A stretch of 64,000 nucleotides of DNA from Sinorhizobium garamanticum (GTDB taxonomy: Bacteria > Pseudomonadota > Alphaproteobacteria > Rhizobiales > Rhizobiaceae). The translations under genes were made by a program, and so were the position numbers. The notes below the pieces were generated by a model. That model had not been told where the DNA came from, did no database searches, and saw nothing but the letters and a program-made list of their open reading frames with translations. Location of the stretch: assembly GCF_029892065.1 (NCBI RefSeq), contig NZ_CP120373.1, forward strand, positions 1,935,501-1,999,500. Reading direction: 5' to 3'. The stretch's first letter is position 1; each line of letters opens with the position of its first letter. Positions 7,860-17,055 of this stretch are shown here, one piece after another.

Positions 7860-9156
7860 TCGATCTCTCCTCTTCCTCGGGGTTGTCGCTGACATCCTCG
7901 TCGCGTAGCTCATCCAGCGGCGCGGCACGCGGCGAAAGCTGCAGGCTTTCCGGCGTCGTCGGCGTACCCGCATTGACCGGCGAGAAGGCGTCGCGCTCGG
8001 CGACCGGAACCGGTGCACGGCGACGGCTGCGGACAATTGCATAGGCCGTGATCAACATATGCGCGCAAGCCGTGATCATGAACAGGCCGTAGGGCCCCGT
8101 CGCTGTCATAACCGGTCCACCGATCGTCGGGCCGATGATCGTGCCAATACCGTAGAGCAGCAAGAGGCCGCCCGAAACCTTGACGAATTCTTCTGTTGTG
8201 GCGAAGTCGTTGGCGTGAGAGACCGCGATCGGATAGAGCGCATTGGCGGCGGCACCGTAGATGGCGATCAGCGTCAACACGATCCAGACCTGGCTCGGTT
8301 CGACGAGGAAGATCAGCAGACCCGCAAGCGCGCCGACGCCGGCAAGCGCGGCCAGCACGTAGCGTCGGTCGATACGGTCGGAAATACGGCCCGCAGGCAA
8401 TTGCATGACGGCTCCCGCAAAGATTGCCACGCTCATCATCGTCGCGACCGTGCTGTCGGTAAGGCCGGCCTGGCGGCCGAAAACGGCGCCAAGCGTGCCG
8501 AAGGCGCCATTGGCGATGCCGACCAGCAGGATGCCGAGAAAGGAAACCGGCGAATTGCGATAGAGGCCGCGCAGATCGAGCCGGACCTGTTTCAGCGGTT
8601 GCGGCGTGGCGGCCTTGGAAAGCAGCGTCGGCAGCATCGCGACGCAATAGAGAATGCCGCAGATCATGAAAAAGAAGGTCGTCGACGTCTCGCCAAAAGG
8701 TATCATCATCTGGCCGCCGACGACGCCGAAAAGCGTGATCGCGATGTAGAGCGAGAAGATCACGCCGCGGCTTTCATTGGTGGCGCGCTCGTTCAGCCAG
8801 CTTTCGATGATCATCGATGTGCCGGCGGTCGAGAAACCCGTGACCGCGCGCAACGCAACCCACCAGATCGGATCGACCAGGATGCCGGTGAGTAGTGAGA
8901 TGATCGCGATCAACGCCGCGAAGACACTGAATGCGCGCACATGCCCGATACGCTTGACGACGTTCGGCCCTAAGAAGCAGCCGAGCACAAAACCGGAGGC
9001 CCAGGACGTGCCAAGGAGGCCGAGAATGGTTGTCGGATATCCCTCGGCCGTGCCGCGGACCGGCAGGAGCAGACTCTGCAGACCGTTTCCAAGGAAGAGA
9101 AACAGAGTGCCAAGCAGGAGCGCGGTGACGGGAAGCAGGTTATTTCTCATCATCAA
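7846..9156 (-). CDS. MFS transporter (YcaD-like)
   Basis: 436 residues with about twelve hydrophobic segments. The first begins NNLLPVTALLLGTLFLFLG; the central loop around residues 190-215 is polar. Motifs such as GFSTAGTSMIIESWLNE resemble the YcaD/MFS-1 subgroup of putative permeases with unknown substrate. A hydrophilic Pro/Glu-rich tail (about residues 390-436) ends in an acidic stretch. Alternative ATG codons follow at the second and third positions. It overlaps the DUF1192 gene and probably leads that operon. Confidence 0.85.
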   Translation of the reverse strand: MMMRNNLLPVTALLLGTLFLFLGNGLQSLLLPVRGTAEGYPTTILGLLGTSWASGFVLGCFLGPNVVKRIGHVRAFSVFAALIAIISLLTGILVDPIWWVALRAVTGFSTAGTSMIIESWLNERATNESRGVIFSLYIAITLFGVVGGQMMIPFGETSTTFFFMICGILYCVAMLPTLLSKAATPQPLKQVRLDLRGLYRNSPVSFLGILLVGIANGAFGTLGAVFGRQAGLTDSTVATMMSVAIFAGAVMQLPAGRISDRIDRRYVLAALAGVGALAGLLIFLVEPSQVWIVLTLIAIYGAAANALYPIAVSHANDFATTEEFVKVSGGLLLLYGIGTIIGPTIGGPVMTATGPYGLFMITACAHMLITAYAIVRSRRRAPVPVAERDAFSPVNAGTPTTPESLQLSPRAAPLDELRDEDVSDNPEEEERSNEPV

Positions 9157-9393
9157 TCCGAAAATCGTTCTGCCGTCAGCAAGCTAGGGGTGAGTTCCCG
9201 CAATTGCCAGCCGGATTTTGTGCCACCTGTCATTGCAAATCGGCGGCGGAAACAATAGCCCTCTATGCGACGAAAAGTGACGGCGATATGGCGCCGACGA
9301 GAGAGATGGAAAAAGTGCACAAAGGTTTTCCGGCCCATCCCGCGTTGGCATCGCGTTCCGTCGCGACCAACATAGCTTTCGGGGAATGAACGA

Positions 9394-9549
9394 ATGTCGA
9401 AGATCCTGCCGGCTCTCCTACTGCTGGCGATGTGCGTTCAAGTCATCAAGCCACTCGGCTTGCCGGGGCTTCGGCAACGCCGCGACTTCTGGAAGATCGC
9501 GGTTTTCGCGATCGCGGTGATGATGGTCACCGTGCTTGTGCGCCCGTAG
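9394..9549 (+). CDS. Small membrane protein, 51 residues, unknown
   Basis: ATG at 9394 follows GGGGA. The product begins MSKILPALLLLAMCVQVIKP, has a basic middle (LRQRRDFWK) and a second hydrophobic helix (IAVFAIAVMMVTVLV) before RP and the stop. Two membrane segments with a Lys/Arg-rich turn suggest an inner-membrane hairpin. The TAG stop begins a perfect 13-bp inverted repeat. I do not recognise a family. Codon use is GC-rich like its neighbours, which supports a real gene. Confidence 0.6.
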   Translation: MSKILPALLLLAMCVQVIKPLGLPGLRQRRDFWKIAVFAIAVMMVTVLVRP

Positions 9550-9579
9550 ATCATTTCATTGAAACGATGAAATGATCTA
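9547..9579. terminator. Perfect 13-bp hairpin at the end of the small membrane ORF
   Basis: TAGATCATTTCAT / ATGAAATGATCTA with a 7-base loop. There is no T tract, so termination is only a suggestion. It contains the stop codon of the small ORF. Confidence 0.5.
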
Positions 9580-9593
9580 GGCTCTCACGTCAC

Positions 9594-9636
9594 GCAATTC
9601 CGGACGGAAAAACGCTACGCACTTTCCTGGAATTGC
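9594..9636. repeat. Rhizobial intergenic inverted repeat (GCAATTCC...GGAATTGC)
   Basis: GCAATTCC (9594-9601) and GGAATTGC (9629-9636) enclose GGACGGAAAAACGCTACGC. The same CCTGGAATTGC end recurs near 23686, so this looks like another dispersed rhizobial intergenic motif. Confidence 0.5.
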
Positions 9637-9799
9637 TTTGACTGCCCCGAACGTGCTTTCGAGCGGCAGTACCCGGAGTGGTTGAGGCCTCGCGGAACTG
9701 GTTCCATTTGAAACAGATCCGCCAAATGCGCCGTGCTATTCTGGCGGTGAAGTTGGGAAGTATCCGCACGACATCCAGCCCATAAAGGGATAAGTTAGC

Positions 9800-11707
9800 T
9801 TGTTCGGACACAAGATGAAAATCGAGGGTCTCTTGGAACGTCGTCTGACCGCTATCCTCGCTGCCGATGTCGTGGGTTACAGCCGCCTCATGAGCACCGA
9901 CGAAGCCGGCACGCTGGCAGCGATGAAAAGGCATCGTCGCGAGTTCCTGGAGCCCAAGATCGCAAACCACAAGGGACGTGTCGTCAAGCTTGCAGGCGAC
10001 AGCATGCTCGTCGAATTTTCGAGTGTGGTGAATGCGGTTGCCTGTGCCGCGGAAATTCAGCGCGGCATGCTCGCCAGGAACGAGGGCCTGCCAAGGAGCA
10101 GGCGCATCGAGCTCAGGATCGGTGTTCACCTCGGCGATGTCATCGTCGAAGACGGTGACATTTTCGGTGACGGCGTAAACGTTGCGGCCAGACTAGAAGG
10201 CTTGGCCGATCCCTCCGGCATCGCGGTTTCGGCCTCGGTGCGCGATCACGTCGGCTCGCGGCTTGACCTCGGCTTCGTCGACAAGGGCGAGCATGCGCTG
10301 AAGAACATTGCCCCGAGTGTGCGCGTCTACACCATCTCCTTCGGCGACGTGGCGGTCCAGAAACCAGCGGGGCCGGCCATCGTCATGGTGGAACCCGGTT
10401 ATGAGCTTTCGGTGGCCGTTCTTCCCTTCACGAACATGAGCCAAGATCCGGAGCAGGAATATTTCTCCGACGGCATTACCGAGGACATTATCACGGATCT
10501 CTCGAAGATCTCGCGCCTGCATGTCGTCGCCCGGAACACCGTCTTCACCTACAAGGGCAAGCCGGTGAAGGTGAAGCAGATCGCCCAGGAACTCGGCGTC
10601 CGTTTCATTCTCGAAGGCAGTGTCCGCAAGGTGGGTGAGCGCGTCCGCATCACCGGCCAGCTTATCGATGCCCAGACCGGCGGGCATCTGTGGGCCGACC
10701 GCTACGATCGCGAGCTCACGGACATTTTCATGATCCAGGACGAGATCACGCACGCGATCGTCGACCAGCTCAGGATCAAGCTGCTGCCGGAAGAGAAGAA
10801 GGCGATCGAAAGCGATCCGACCACATCCGTGGAGGCCTATACTTATTACCTGCGCGGCCGGCAGTTCTCGCGTACCTGGACCCGGTCCTACCTCCTGCTT
10901 GCGCGCCGGATGTTTTTGAAGGCCGTCGAGCTCGATCCGAACTATGCCCGTGCCTATGCGGGGATTGCCGAATGCGAATGCGCGATCAGGGACTGGCACG
11001 AAAAGGAGTTTCCGCTCGAGAGTATTTTCGACATGAGCGCCAAGGCGCTGGCCCTTGATCCAAACCTGGCAGAAGCGCATGCCTCACGCGGGTTGGCCCT
11101 CACTCACGACGGGCAAACGGAGGAGGCGGGGCGCGAGTTCCGCCAGGCGCTGGCGCTTGAGCCTTCGCTCTACGAGGCGAATTTATACTATGGCCGCTTC
11201 CTGTTCGCACAGGGTCGATTTCAAGAAGCGATCGGATTCTTCGAGCGTGCGGCCGGGATCCGGCCGGACGACTATTTTTCGCCAATTCATTTGATGGGTT
11301 GCTATTTCTCACTCGGCATGGAACCCGAGCGTCAGCGCTGGGCGCGCATCGGCATCGAACGGGCAAAAAGCGCGCTGGAACGGCACCCGGAAAACGCCAG
11401 CCCGGCCCATCGCGGTGCATTGGCGCTTGCACATATGGGCGAAGCCGAGCGCGCCAAGGAATGGCTGGCCCGCGCATTGGCCATCGACCCGGACGACGTC
11501 GTCGCGCAATACAATGCCGCCTGCGTCTATTCGCTTCTCGGCGAGGGCGAGCGCGCGCTCGATCTCCTCGAGACGGTCGTGCCGCAGAGCTCGAGCTACC
11601 ACTTCCACTGGTTCAAGCAGGACTCGGATCTCGACCCCATTCGCGACCATCCCCGCTTCCAGGCGCTCCTTGATGCGATCAAGGACTGCGAGGATGCGCC
11701 CCGCTGA
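9800..11707 (+). CDS. Class III adenylate/guanylate cyclase with TolB-like and TPR domains
   Basis: 635 residues. The N-terminal cyclase catalytic domain (about 12-180) has both metal Asp residues (D23 in AADVVGYSRL, D67 in VVKLAGDSML), the substrate Lys K63, and the N127/R131 pair in VNVAARLE, so it should be active. A middle TolB/FlgO-like domain (about 210-345; SVAVLPFTNMS, GVRFILEGSVRK) is followed by TPR repeats to the C-terminus. Sinorhizobium carries many such soluble cyclases that make cAMP in response to unknown signals. TTG at 9800 with AAGGGA upstream is preferred; ATG at 9815 has no clear ribosome site. Confidence 0.9.
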   Translation: MFGHKMKIEGLLERRLTAILAADVVGYSRLMSTDEAGTLAAMKRHRREFLEPKIANHKGRVVKLAGDSMLVEFSSVVNAVACAAEIQRGMLARNEGLPRSRRIELRIGVHLGDVIVEDGDIFGDGVNVAARLEGLADPSGIAVSASVRDHVGSRLDLGFVDKGEHALKNIAPSVRVYTISFGDVAVQKPAGPAIVMVEPGYELSVAVLPFTNMSQDPEQEYFSDGITEDIITDLSKISRLHVVARNTVFTYKGKPVKVKQIAQELGVRFILEGSVRKVGERVRITGQLIDAQTGGHLWADRYDRELTDIFMIQDEITHAIVDQLRIKLLPEEKKAIESDPTTSVEAYTYYLRGRQFSRTWTRSYLLLARRMFLKAVELDPNYARAYAGIAECECAIRDWHEKEFPLESIFDMSAKALALDPNLAEAHASRGLALTHDGQTEEAGREFRQALALEPSLYEANLYYGRFLFAQGRFQEAIGFFERAAGIRPDDYFSPIHLMGCYFSLGMEPERQRWARIGIERAKSALERHPENASPAHRGALALAHMGEAERAKEWLARALAIDPDDVVAQYNAACVYSLLGEGERALDLLETVVPQSSSYHFHWFKQDSDLDPIRDHPRFQALLDAIKDCEDAPR

Positions 11708-11709
11708 AC

Positions 11710-11813
11710 CTACAGCGCCGAGCGTCTTTTTAGGCGCACAAAGATAGCGGTAGCGCTTTGAATTGCTGCATGCCTTTACCCTTGGATCGGCTAGGATTTA
11801 GGGAGGCATGCAG
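11710..11813 (-). repeat. RIME1-type element, copy 3 (reverse)
   Basis: Reverse orientation: CTACAGCGCC...GGCGC, then TTTGAATTGCTGCATG and a diverged first palindrome ending GGCATGCAGCAG. It sits between convergent genes. Confidence 0.75.
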
Positions 11814-11834
11814 CAGCGCTGTCCCGGCCGAACG

Positions 11835-12752
11835 TCATAGCTCGATCGATCCGTGCATCGCCGTCACGCAATCACCCGAGATGCTAACCTTACCGACCGC
11901 GCCGCCCTGCTTGCTGACGGTAACCGCCATCAGACTGCGCCGGCCCATCTCGACGCCCTGCTCGATCATAAGTTCGATTTCCGCGTCGGCCTCCGGAAGA
12001 AGCGAGACGAGATAGGCGCCGAGTGCGGCGCAAGCGCTGCCGGTTGCCGGGTCCTCGATGACATTGTCGAGTGGCGCGAACATGCGGGCTCTTATTTGCC
12101 ACGGTTGGTGCTGTGTGCGGGCGTAGAGGAACAGGCTGAAACTGTCTTCGGCAAGCGGATAACGATCATTCGCCTCGTCGAAGGCGCTGACGTTCGGACG
12201 CGCCGTTGAGAGCGTTTCCACATCCCGGATTTCGGCGACGGCGAAGGCAAGGCCGACGGAAATCCGCACCGGCGCGTGGCAGCGATCGCTCACGCTTTCC
12301 GGGCGGAGTGAGGCGCAGGCGGCGATGGTTGCTGCGTCAATGATGGGTCCGACGGCAAGCTGCTGTGGCGCGACGATGCTCGCGCCGGTAACAACGCTGT
12401 CTTGGCGCAAGAGGGCCACCTCGACCAGTCCCGCCTTTTCCTCGAAACGCAGGTTGTCGCCCGGCAACTTGCCGAAGATTTCCGATTGTCGACCGAGCAC
12501 GAAGGCGGTGCCGACATTCGGATGTCCGGCAAAGGGCACTTCGGTCGTGGGCGTGAAAATGCGCACGCGGGCGGTGTTTGCGGGATCGTCCGGTGGAAGA
12601 ACAAAGGTGACTTCGGAATAGCCGAATTCTGTGGCAATCGCCTGCATTTGACGATCGGTCAGTCCGCGTGCGTCCGGGATCACGGCAAGCTGGTTTCCGG
12701 CGAAGCGTTCGGAAGTGAAAACATCGACAGTGACGAAGGAAACGGTTGTCAT
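11835..12752 (-). CDS. PhzF-family isomerase-like protein
   Basis: 305 residues of the PhzF/diaminopimelate-epimerase fold. The N-terminus FVTVDVFTSERFAGNQLAV, the catalytic Glu E47 in FGYSEVTF, the FTPTTEVPFAGHPNVG loop and the C-terminal DPATGSACAALGAYL motif are all present. The founding member isomerises a phenazine intermediate, but no phenazine genes are nearby. Most PhzF homologues act on unknown small molecules. It is transcribed alone, downstream of the fba terminator. Confidence 0.88.
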   Translation of the reverse strand: MTTVSFVTVDVFTSERFAGNQLAVIPDARGLTDRQMQAIATEFGYSEVTFVLPPDDPANTARVRIFTPTTEVPFAGHPNVGTAFVLGRQSEIFGKLPGDNLRFEEKAGLVEVALLRQDSVVTGASIVAPQQLAVGPIIDAATIAACASLRPESVSDRCHAPVRISVGLAFAVAEIRDVETLSTARPNVSAFDEANDRYPLAEDSFSLFLYARTQHQPWQIRARMFAPLDNVIEDPATGSACAALGAYLVSLLPEADAEIELMIEQGVEMGRRSLMAVTVSKQGGAVGKVSISGDCVTAMHGSIEL

Positions 12753-12847
12753 TGCAGGCTCCTGCTCGATCGAAGCAAGGATTTAGAGCCTTGACCGGCC
12801 GTCCGAAACAGCGAACTTGTCTCCCTGACAATTGCAGGCGTTGAGAC

Positions 12848-12882
12848 AAAGGCCCGACGACATCGCTGCCGCCGGGCCTTTT
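12848..12882. terminator. Terminator downstream of fba (possibly bidirectional)
   Basis: GGCCCGACGACATC...GCCGGGCC forms a stem with a T-rich tail on both sides (TTT on minus, CCTTTTCC on plus). Confidence 0.65.
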
Positions 12883-12908
12883 CCTCGCTCCCCTTAACTT
12901 CGCGCCGC

Positions 12909-13934
12909 TCAAGCCGCCTTTTCGAGGTCCTTCTTCCAACTGCCCTTGGCAGCGAGGCTGCACATCTTCGCGCGATGGATGAAGGCGCGCTGGCCGGCGG
13001 CGACGTTTTCCGCCTTGCCGTTCCACGCATTAAGCGCCTCTTGTTGCAGGGCGCGGCCATAGGAGAAGGTAAGCTTCCAGGGCAGATCGTGTGCCGTGTT
13101 GATGGCGGAGAGATGTGCGGTTGCTTCTTCCGTCGACTGGCCGCCGGAGAGGAAAGCGATGCCGGGAACGGCGGAAGGCACGGTGCGCTTCAGCACCTTG
13201 ACCGTGCGCTCGGCAACCTCGCTGACGGACGCCTTGCGTGCCTTCTTGCCGTCGATCACCATGCTCGGCTTCAGGATCATGCCTTCGAGCTTCACCCGCG
13301 CGTCACCGAGTTCTTCGAAGACGGTGCGCAGTACCCATTCGGTCACTTCTTCCGAGCGCTCGATCGAGTGGTCGCCGGGGGCGCCGTCCATCAGCACCTC
13401 CGGCTCGACGATCGGCACGATCTTGGCTTCCTGGCAGAGGGCCGCATAGCGGGCAAGCGCATGGGCATTGGCCTTGATCGCACCCCAGGTAGGAAGGGCG
13501 TCCGAGATTGCGATGACGCCACGCCATTTGGCAAAGCGGGCACCGGCCTCGTGATACTTCGCAAGCCGCGCTGCGAGACCATCAAGGCCTTCGGTGATCG
13601 TTTCCTTGGCAAAATAGGGCATTGGCTTGGCGCCGGTATCGACCTTGATGCCGGGGATCGAGCCGGACTTGCGGATGATTTCGACCAGCGGCGTGCCGTC
13701 CGCCGCTTTCTGGAACAGGGTTTCCTCATAGAGGATGACGCCGGAGATGTATTCGCGCATCGCCTCGTCCGAGCGCAACAGCATCTCGCGATAATCGCGG
13801 CGCGAGGTCTCGGTGGATTCCAGTCCAATACTGTCGAAGCGCTTCTTGATTGTTGCGGTCGACTCGTCAGCGGCGAGCAGGCCCCGGCCGTTGGCCACCA
13901 TCGCAACCGCAATATCTTCCAGTCTATCGCTCAT
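12909..13934 (-). CDS. fba: Class I fructose-bisphosphate aldolase
   Basis: 341 residues. It cleaves or forms fructose-1,6-bisphosphate through a Schiff base; the Lys is K222 in LEGMILKPSMV. Other class I signatures are LLAADEST near residue 20 and FLSGGQSTEEAT near the end. The start at MSDRLEDIAV has an ideal AAGGAGA upstream; the frame extends 19 codons further without support. It ends the tkt-gap-pgk-fba cluster, but its own 245-base leader with a large palindrome suggests separate transcription. Confidence 0.95.
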   Translation of the reverse strand: MSDRLEDIAVAMVANGRGLLAADESTATIKKRFDSIGLESTETSRRDYREMLLRSDEAMREYISGVILYEETLFQKAADGTPLVEIIRKSGSIPGIKVDTGAKPMPYFAKETITEGLDGLAARLAKYHEAGARFAKWRGVIAISDALPTWGAIKANAHALARYAALCQEAKIVPIVEPEVLMDGAPGDHSIERSEEVTEWVLRTVFEELGDARVKLEGMILKPSMVIDGKKARKASVSEVAERTVKVLKRTVPSAVPGIAFLSGGQSTEEATAHLSAINTAHDLPWKLTFSYGRALQQEALNAWNGKAENVAAGQRAFIHRAKMCSLAAKGSWKKDLEKAA

Positions 13935-14085
13935 GTTTTTTCTCCTTAGACAGCGCCGATCACCAACGGAGCGGGCGACGAATGAAAACAAGTTCGGTCT
14001 GAGGCGCAGATGTGCGTCCGCCGCGTTCCGAATAATGGCGCGATAACAGAAGAAATTGTCCGGGAAAATGGCACGAAAATCGACT

Positions 14086-14113
14086 AAAACGATTTAAATT
14101 ATTTTAATCGTTT
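14086..14113. promoter_or_regulatory. 27-bp near-perfect palindrome upstream of fba
   Basis: Arms AAACGATT (14087-14094) and AATCGTTT (14106-14113) are symmetric around 14100. The AT-rich middle is also symmetric except for one pair. It lies about 155 bases upstream of the fba start and just past the pgk stem. The size and central symmetry suit a dimeric repressor operator, perhaps LacI- or GntR-like; identity unknown. Confidence 0.5.
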
Positions 14114-14137
14114 GAAATATCATAATTATTTTTGCAT

Positions 14138-14171
14138 CTCCGACCCGGGCGCTGTGTCGCCCGGGTCGGAG
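14138..14171 (-). terminator. Strong hairpin after pgk
   Basis: A perfect 14-bp stem CTCCGACCCGGGCG / CGCCCGGGTCGGAG with a 6-base loop, 8 bases past the pgk stop. No clean T tract follows, so it may end transcription or protect the 3' end. Confidence 0.65.
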
Positions 14172-14178
14172 GCTTGCT

Positions 14179-15378
14179 TCACTTCTGCTGGTTGAGGATG
14201 TCGACACCCGGCAGTGGCTTGCCTTCCATCCATTCGAGGAAGGCGCCGCCGGCCGTCGAAACATAGGTGAAATCGTCCGCGACTTCGGCGTGGTTGAGAG
14301 CCGCAACCGTATCACCGCCGCCGGCGACGGAGACGAGCGAGCCGGTCCGGGTGCGGGCCGCCGCATGCTTTGCGGCAGCGACGGTCGCCTTGTCGAACGG
14401 TGCGATTTCGAAAGCGCCGAGCGGACCGTTCCACACCAGCGTCTCAGCCCGAGAGATCCAGTCGTTGACCGCGCCGACCGATTTCGGGCCGACATCCAAC
14501 ACCATCGCATCGGTGGGGATCGCCTTGATGTCCACGACTTCGTTGTCAGCACCGGCCTTGAACTCGCGGGCGACGACGCCGTCTTCGGGCAGCACGATGG
14601 CGCAGCCGGCGGCAGACGCGGCGGCAATGATCGACTTTGCCGTGTCCGCAAGATCATGCTCGCAGAGCGATTTGCCGACATCGATGCCCTGTGCGGCAAG
14701 GAAGGTATTGGCCATGCCGCCGCCGATGACGAGGGCGTCGACCTTCTTCACAAGGTTCTGCAGGAGGTCGATCTTGGTGGAAACCTTGGCGCCGCCGACG
14801 ATCGCGACGACCGGGCGCTTCGGATTGCCGAGGCCCTTTTCGAGGGCTTCGAGCTCGGCCTGCATGGTGCGGCCCGCATAGGCCGGAAGATGATGCGCGA
14901 GCCCCTCGGTCGAGGCATGGGCGCGATGAGCGGCGGAGAAGGCGTCGTTGACATAGATGTCGCCATTGGCCGCCAGCGCCGTGACGAAAGCCGGATCGTT
15001 CTTTTCCTCGCCCTTGTGGAAGCGGGTGTTTTCAAGCAGGAGCACGTCACCGTCGTTCATCTCGGCAATGGCATTGGTGGCCTTGTCGCCGATGCAGTCG
15101 GCGGCGAAATGAACGCGCTGGTCGAGAATTTCCTCAACGGCGGGCGCGATTGCCTTCAGCGACATGTCGGCGACCGGTTCGCCCTTCGGACGGCCGAAAT
15201 GGGCAAGCAGGATGACCTTGGCGCCCTTTTCGGAAAGCTCGCGGATGGTCGGGGCAACGCGCTCGATGCGGGTCGTATCGGTCACCTGGCCATCCTTGAC
15301 CGGCACGTTGAGATCGACGCGCACCAGTACGCGCTTGCCGGCGATGTCGGTCAGATCGTCGAGAGTCTTGAAAGTCAT
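14179..15378 (-). CDS. pgk: Phosphoglycerate kinase
   Basis: 399 residues, the usual bacterial length. It transfers phosphate between 1,3-bisphosphoglycerate and ADP in glycolysis/gluconeogenesis. [11 protein letters not shown] near residue 20, [10 protein letters not shown] near 57 and [12 protein letters not shown] near 200 mark the N-domain and hinge. [11 protein letters not shown] near the C-terminus is the nucleotide loop. Its ATG overlaps the stop of the upstream glycolipid-binding-like gene as TGATG, pointing to translational coupling within the gap-pgk operon. Confidence 0.97.
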   Translation of the reverse strand: MTFKTLDDLTDIAGKRVLVRVDLNVPVKDGQVTDTTRIERVAPTIRELSEKGAKVILLAHFGRPKGEPVADMSLKAIAPAVEEILDQRVHFAADCIGDKATNAIAEMNDGDVLLLENTRFHKGEEKNDPAFVTALAANGDIYVNDAFSAAHRAHASTEGLAHHLPAYAGRTMQAELEALEKGLGNPKRPVVAIVGGAKVSTKIDLLQNLVKKVDALVIGGGMANTFLAAQGIDVGKSLCEHDLADTAKSIIAAASAAGCAIVLPEDGVVAREFKAGADNEVVDIKAIPTDAMVLDVGPKSVGAVNDWISRAETLVWNGPLGAFEIAPFDKATVAAAKHAAARTRTGSLVSVAGGGDTVAALNHAEVADDFTYVSTAGGAFLEWMEGKPLPGVDILNQQK

Positions 15379-15968
15379 CAGATAGTCTCCGGTGATAGTC
15401 TCTGGAAAAGGGTAGGGTAGTCGATGACGAGGCCGTTTTCGTCCACCGGCAGGTCGGCCGTGAAGCTTCCATCCTCTGCCTCGAAGCGGTAGAGCTTGCC
15501 GTTCTCGAGGCAGGTGTAATGCTGGCCGTCGACCGTGGGTTCGAAGGTGTCGAACGGCACAAAGAGCATCTTGAGCTTTGTCGTACCGGCTTTCCGGTTG
15601 AGGTTGAGCCTGCGGATCGGGAGCGTGTTGGTGAAGGGTGTGCCGGCCAGGTCGATGTCGATGCAGCCGTCGAATTCAGGGAGGGCGACGCCGTTGAGGT
15701 CGCGCCAATGCCCCTGGCGGTCCGAGAGCAGATGCAATGTTTTGCCGTCCGTCGTTTCGATCAGGAACGACATCACCTGCCAGTGCGCGTCGCAATCGAT
15801 CCGGTAACGCAGGCCATAAGGACGGCCGCCGCGCTCGCCGATGACGACGCTTTCGGCGCGGATCGCCGCGCCGGCCGTTGCTTCGAGTGCCCTGAGGCAA
15901 AGATGTTCGAGCCCTTCCCCCTCGAGCGGGCGCCATCGCACCGTCGTTGAGGAAAGGGCCCGAAACAT
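15378..15968 (-). CDS. Putative glycolipid-binding family protein
   Basis: 196 residues from ATG 15968 ([19 protein letters not shown]). The pattern [34 protein letters not shown] and [16 protein letters not shown] resembles the glycolipid-binding (formerly DUF1089) family, whose role is poorly known. No signal peptide, so it is probably cytosolic. It lies 5 bases after gap and overlaps pgk by one base, an unusual place between two core enzymes. A longer start at 16031 would overlap gap by nearly 60 bases and is unlikely. Confidence 0.75.
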   Translation of the reverse strand: MFRALSSTTVRWRPLEGEGLEHLCLRALEATAGAAIRAESVVIGERGGRPYGLRYRIDCDAHWQVMSFLIETTDGKTLHLLSDRQGHWRDLNGVALPEFDGCIDIDLAGTPFTNTLPIRRLNLNRKAGTTKLKMLFVPFDTFEPTVDGQHYTCLENGKLYRFEAEDGSFTADLPVDENGLVIDYPTLFQRLSPETI

Positions 15969-15973
15969 CGGTC

Positions 15974-16984
15974 TTACAGGAGCTTGCCGAGGGCGACCGC
16001 CGTGTCCGCCATGCGGTTCGAGAAGCCCCACTCGTTGTCGTACCAGGACAGGATCGACACGAACTTGCCCTCCATCACCTTGGTCTGATCCATGTGGAAG
16101 ATCGAGGAATGCGGGTCATGGTTGAAGTCGGCGGAGACGTTCGGCTGAAGCGTATAGCCGAGAATGCCCTTGAGCGGACCGTCGGCGGCAGCCTTGATGG
16201 CCGCGTTGACCTCCTCCTTGGTCGTCTCGCGCTTGGCGACGAACTTGAGATCGACGACCGAGACATTCGGGGTCGGCACGCGCATGGAGACACCGTCAAG
16301 CTTGCCCTTCAGTTCCGGCAGCACGAGGCCGACGGCCTTGGCAGCACCCGTCGAGGTCGGGATCATCGACAGCGCCGCCGCACGCGCACGGTAGAGATCC
16401 TTGTGCATCTGGTCGAGCGACGGCTGGTCGTTGGTATAGGAGTGGATCGTCGTCATCATGCCGTGGTCGATGCCGATGGCGTCGTGCAGCACCTTGGCGA
16501 CCGGCACTAGGCAGTTGGTCGTGCAGGATGCGTTGGAGATGACGAGGTGTTCCTTCGTCAGCTTGTCATGGTTGACGCCGTAGACGACGGTCAGGTCGGC
16601 GCCGTCGGCCGGGGCCGAGACGATGACGCGCTTGGCGCCGGCTTCGAGATGGGCGGCCGCCTTATCGCGGGCGGTGAAGATGCCGGTGCACTCCATCGCG
16701 ATATCGACGCCGAGTTCCTTGTGCGGCAGTTCAGCCGGGTTGCGGATGGCGGTTACCTTGATCGGCTTGCCGTTGTTGATGACGATGGCGTCGCCCTCGA
16801 CCTTCACGTCTGCCGGGAACCGGCCGTGGATGGAATCGAAGCGCAGCAGGTGCGCATTCGTCTCTACCGGGCCGAGATCGTTGATGGCGACGACTTCGAT
16901 GTCGGTGCGGCCGGATTCGACGATCGCGCGGAGCACGTTGCGGCCGATGCGGCCAAAACCGTTGATAGCGACTTTCACTGTCAT
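15974..16984 (-). CDS. gap: Glyceraldehyde-3-phosphate dehydrogenase, type I
   Basis: 336 residues. NAD-binding [10 protein letters not shown] at the N-terminus, catalytic Cys C154 in NASCTTNC and His H181 in HSYTNDQ are all in place. It interconverts glyceraldehyde-3-phosphate and 1,3-bisphosphoglycerate. The start at MTVKVAING has GGGAGA upstream; the frame reads back toward tkt without family match. It heads gap-(glycolipid-binding-like)-pgk after a tkt terminator. Confidence 0.97.
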   Translation of the reverse strand: MTVKVAINGFGRIGRNVLRAIVESGRTDIEVVAINDLGPVETNAHLLRFDSIHGRFPADVKVEGDAIVINNGKPIKVTAIRNPAELPHKELGVDIAMECTGIFTARDKAAAHLEAGAKRVIVSAPADGADLTVVYGVNHDKLTKEHLVISNASCTTNCLVPVAKVLHDAIGIDHGMMTTIHSYTNDQPSLDQMHKDLYRARAAALSMIPTSTGAAKAVGLVLPELKGKLDGVSMRVPTPNVSVVDLKFVAKRETTKEEVNAAIKAAADGPLKGILGYTLQPNVSADFNHDPHSSIFHMDQTKVMEGKFVSILSWYDNEWGFSNRMADTAVALGKLL

Positions 16985-17017
16985 GTCGGGTCTCTCCCTG
17001 TCAGAATGGCATTGTAC

Positions 17018-17047
17018 GGAAAGAGGGCGCCCTTTGGGAGCGCCCTC
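17018..17047 (-). terminator. Terminator of tkt
   Basis: GAGGGCGC(T)CCC...GGGCGCCCTC hairpin followed by TTT on the minus strand, 9 bases past the tkt stop and before gap. Confidence 0.75.
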
Positions 17048-17055
17048 GGGCTTGA

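Noticed and set aside
14092..14107. A TTAA...TTAA pair in the fba leader as a fifth CtrA box
   Set aside because: The spacer is six bases rather than seven, and the pair is part of a larger palindrome that better fits another regulator.
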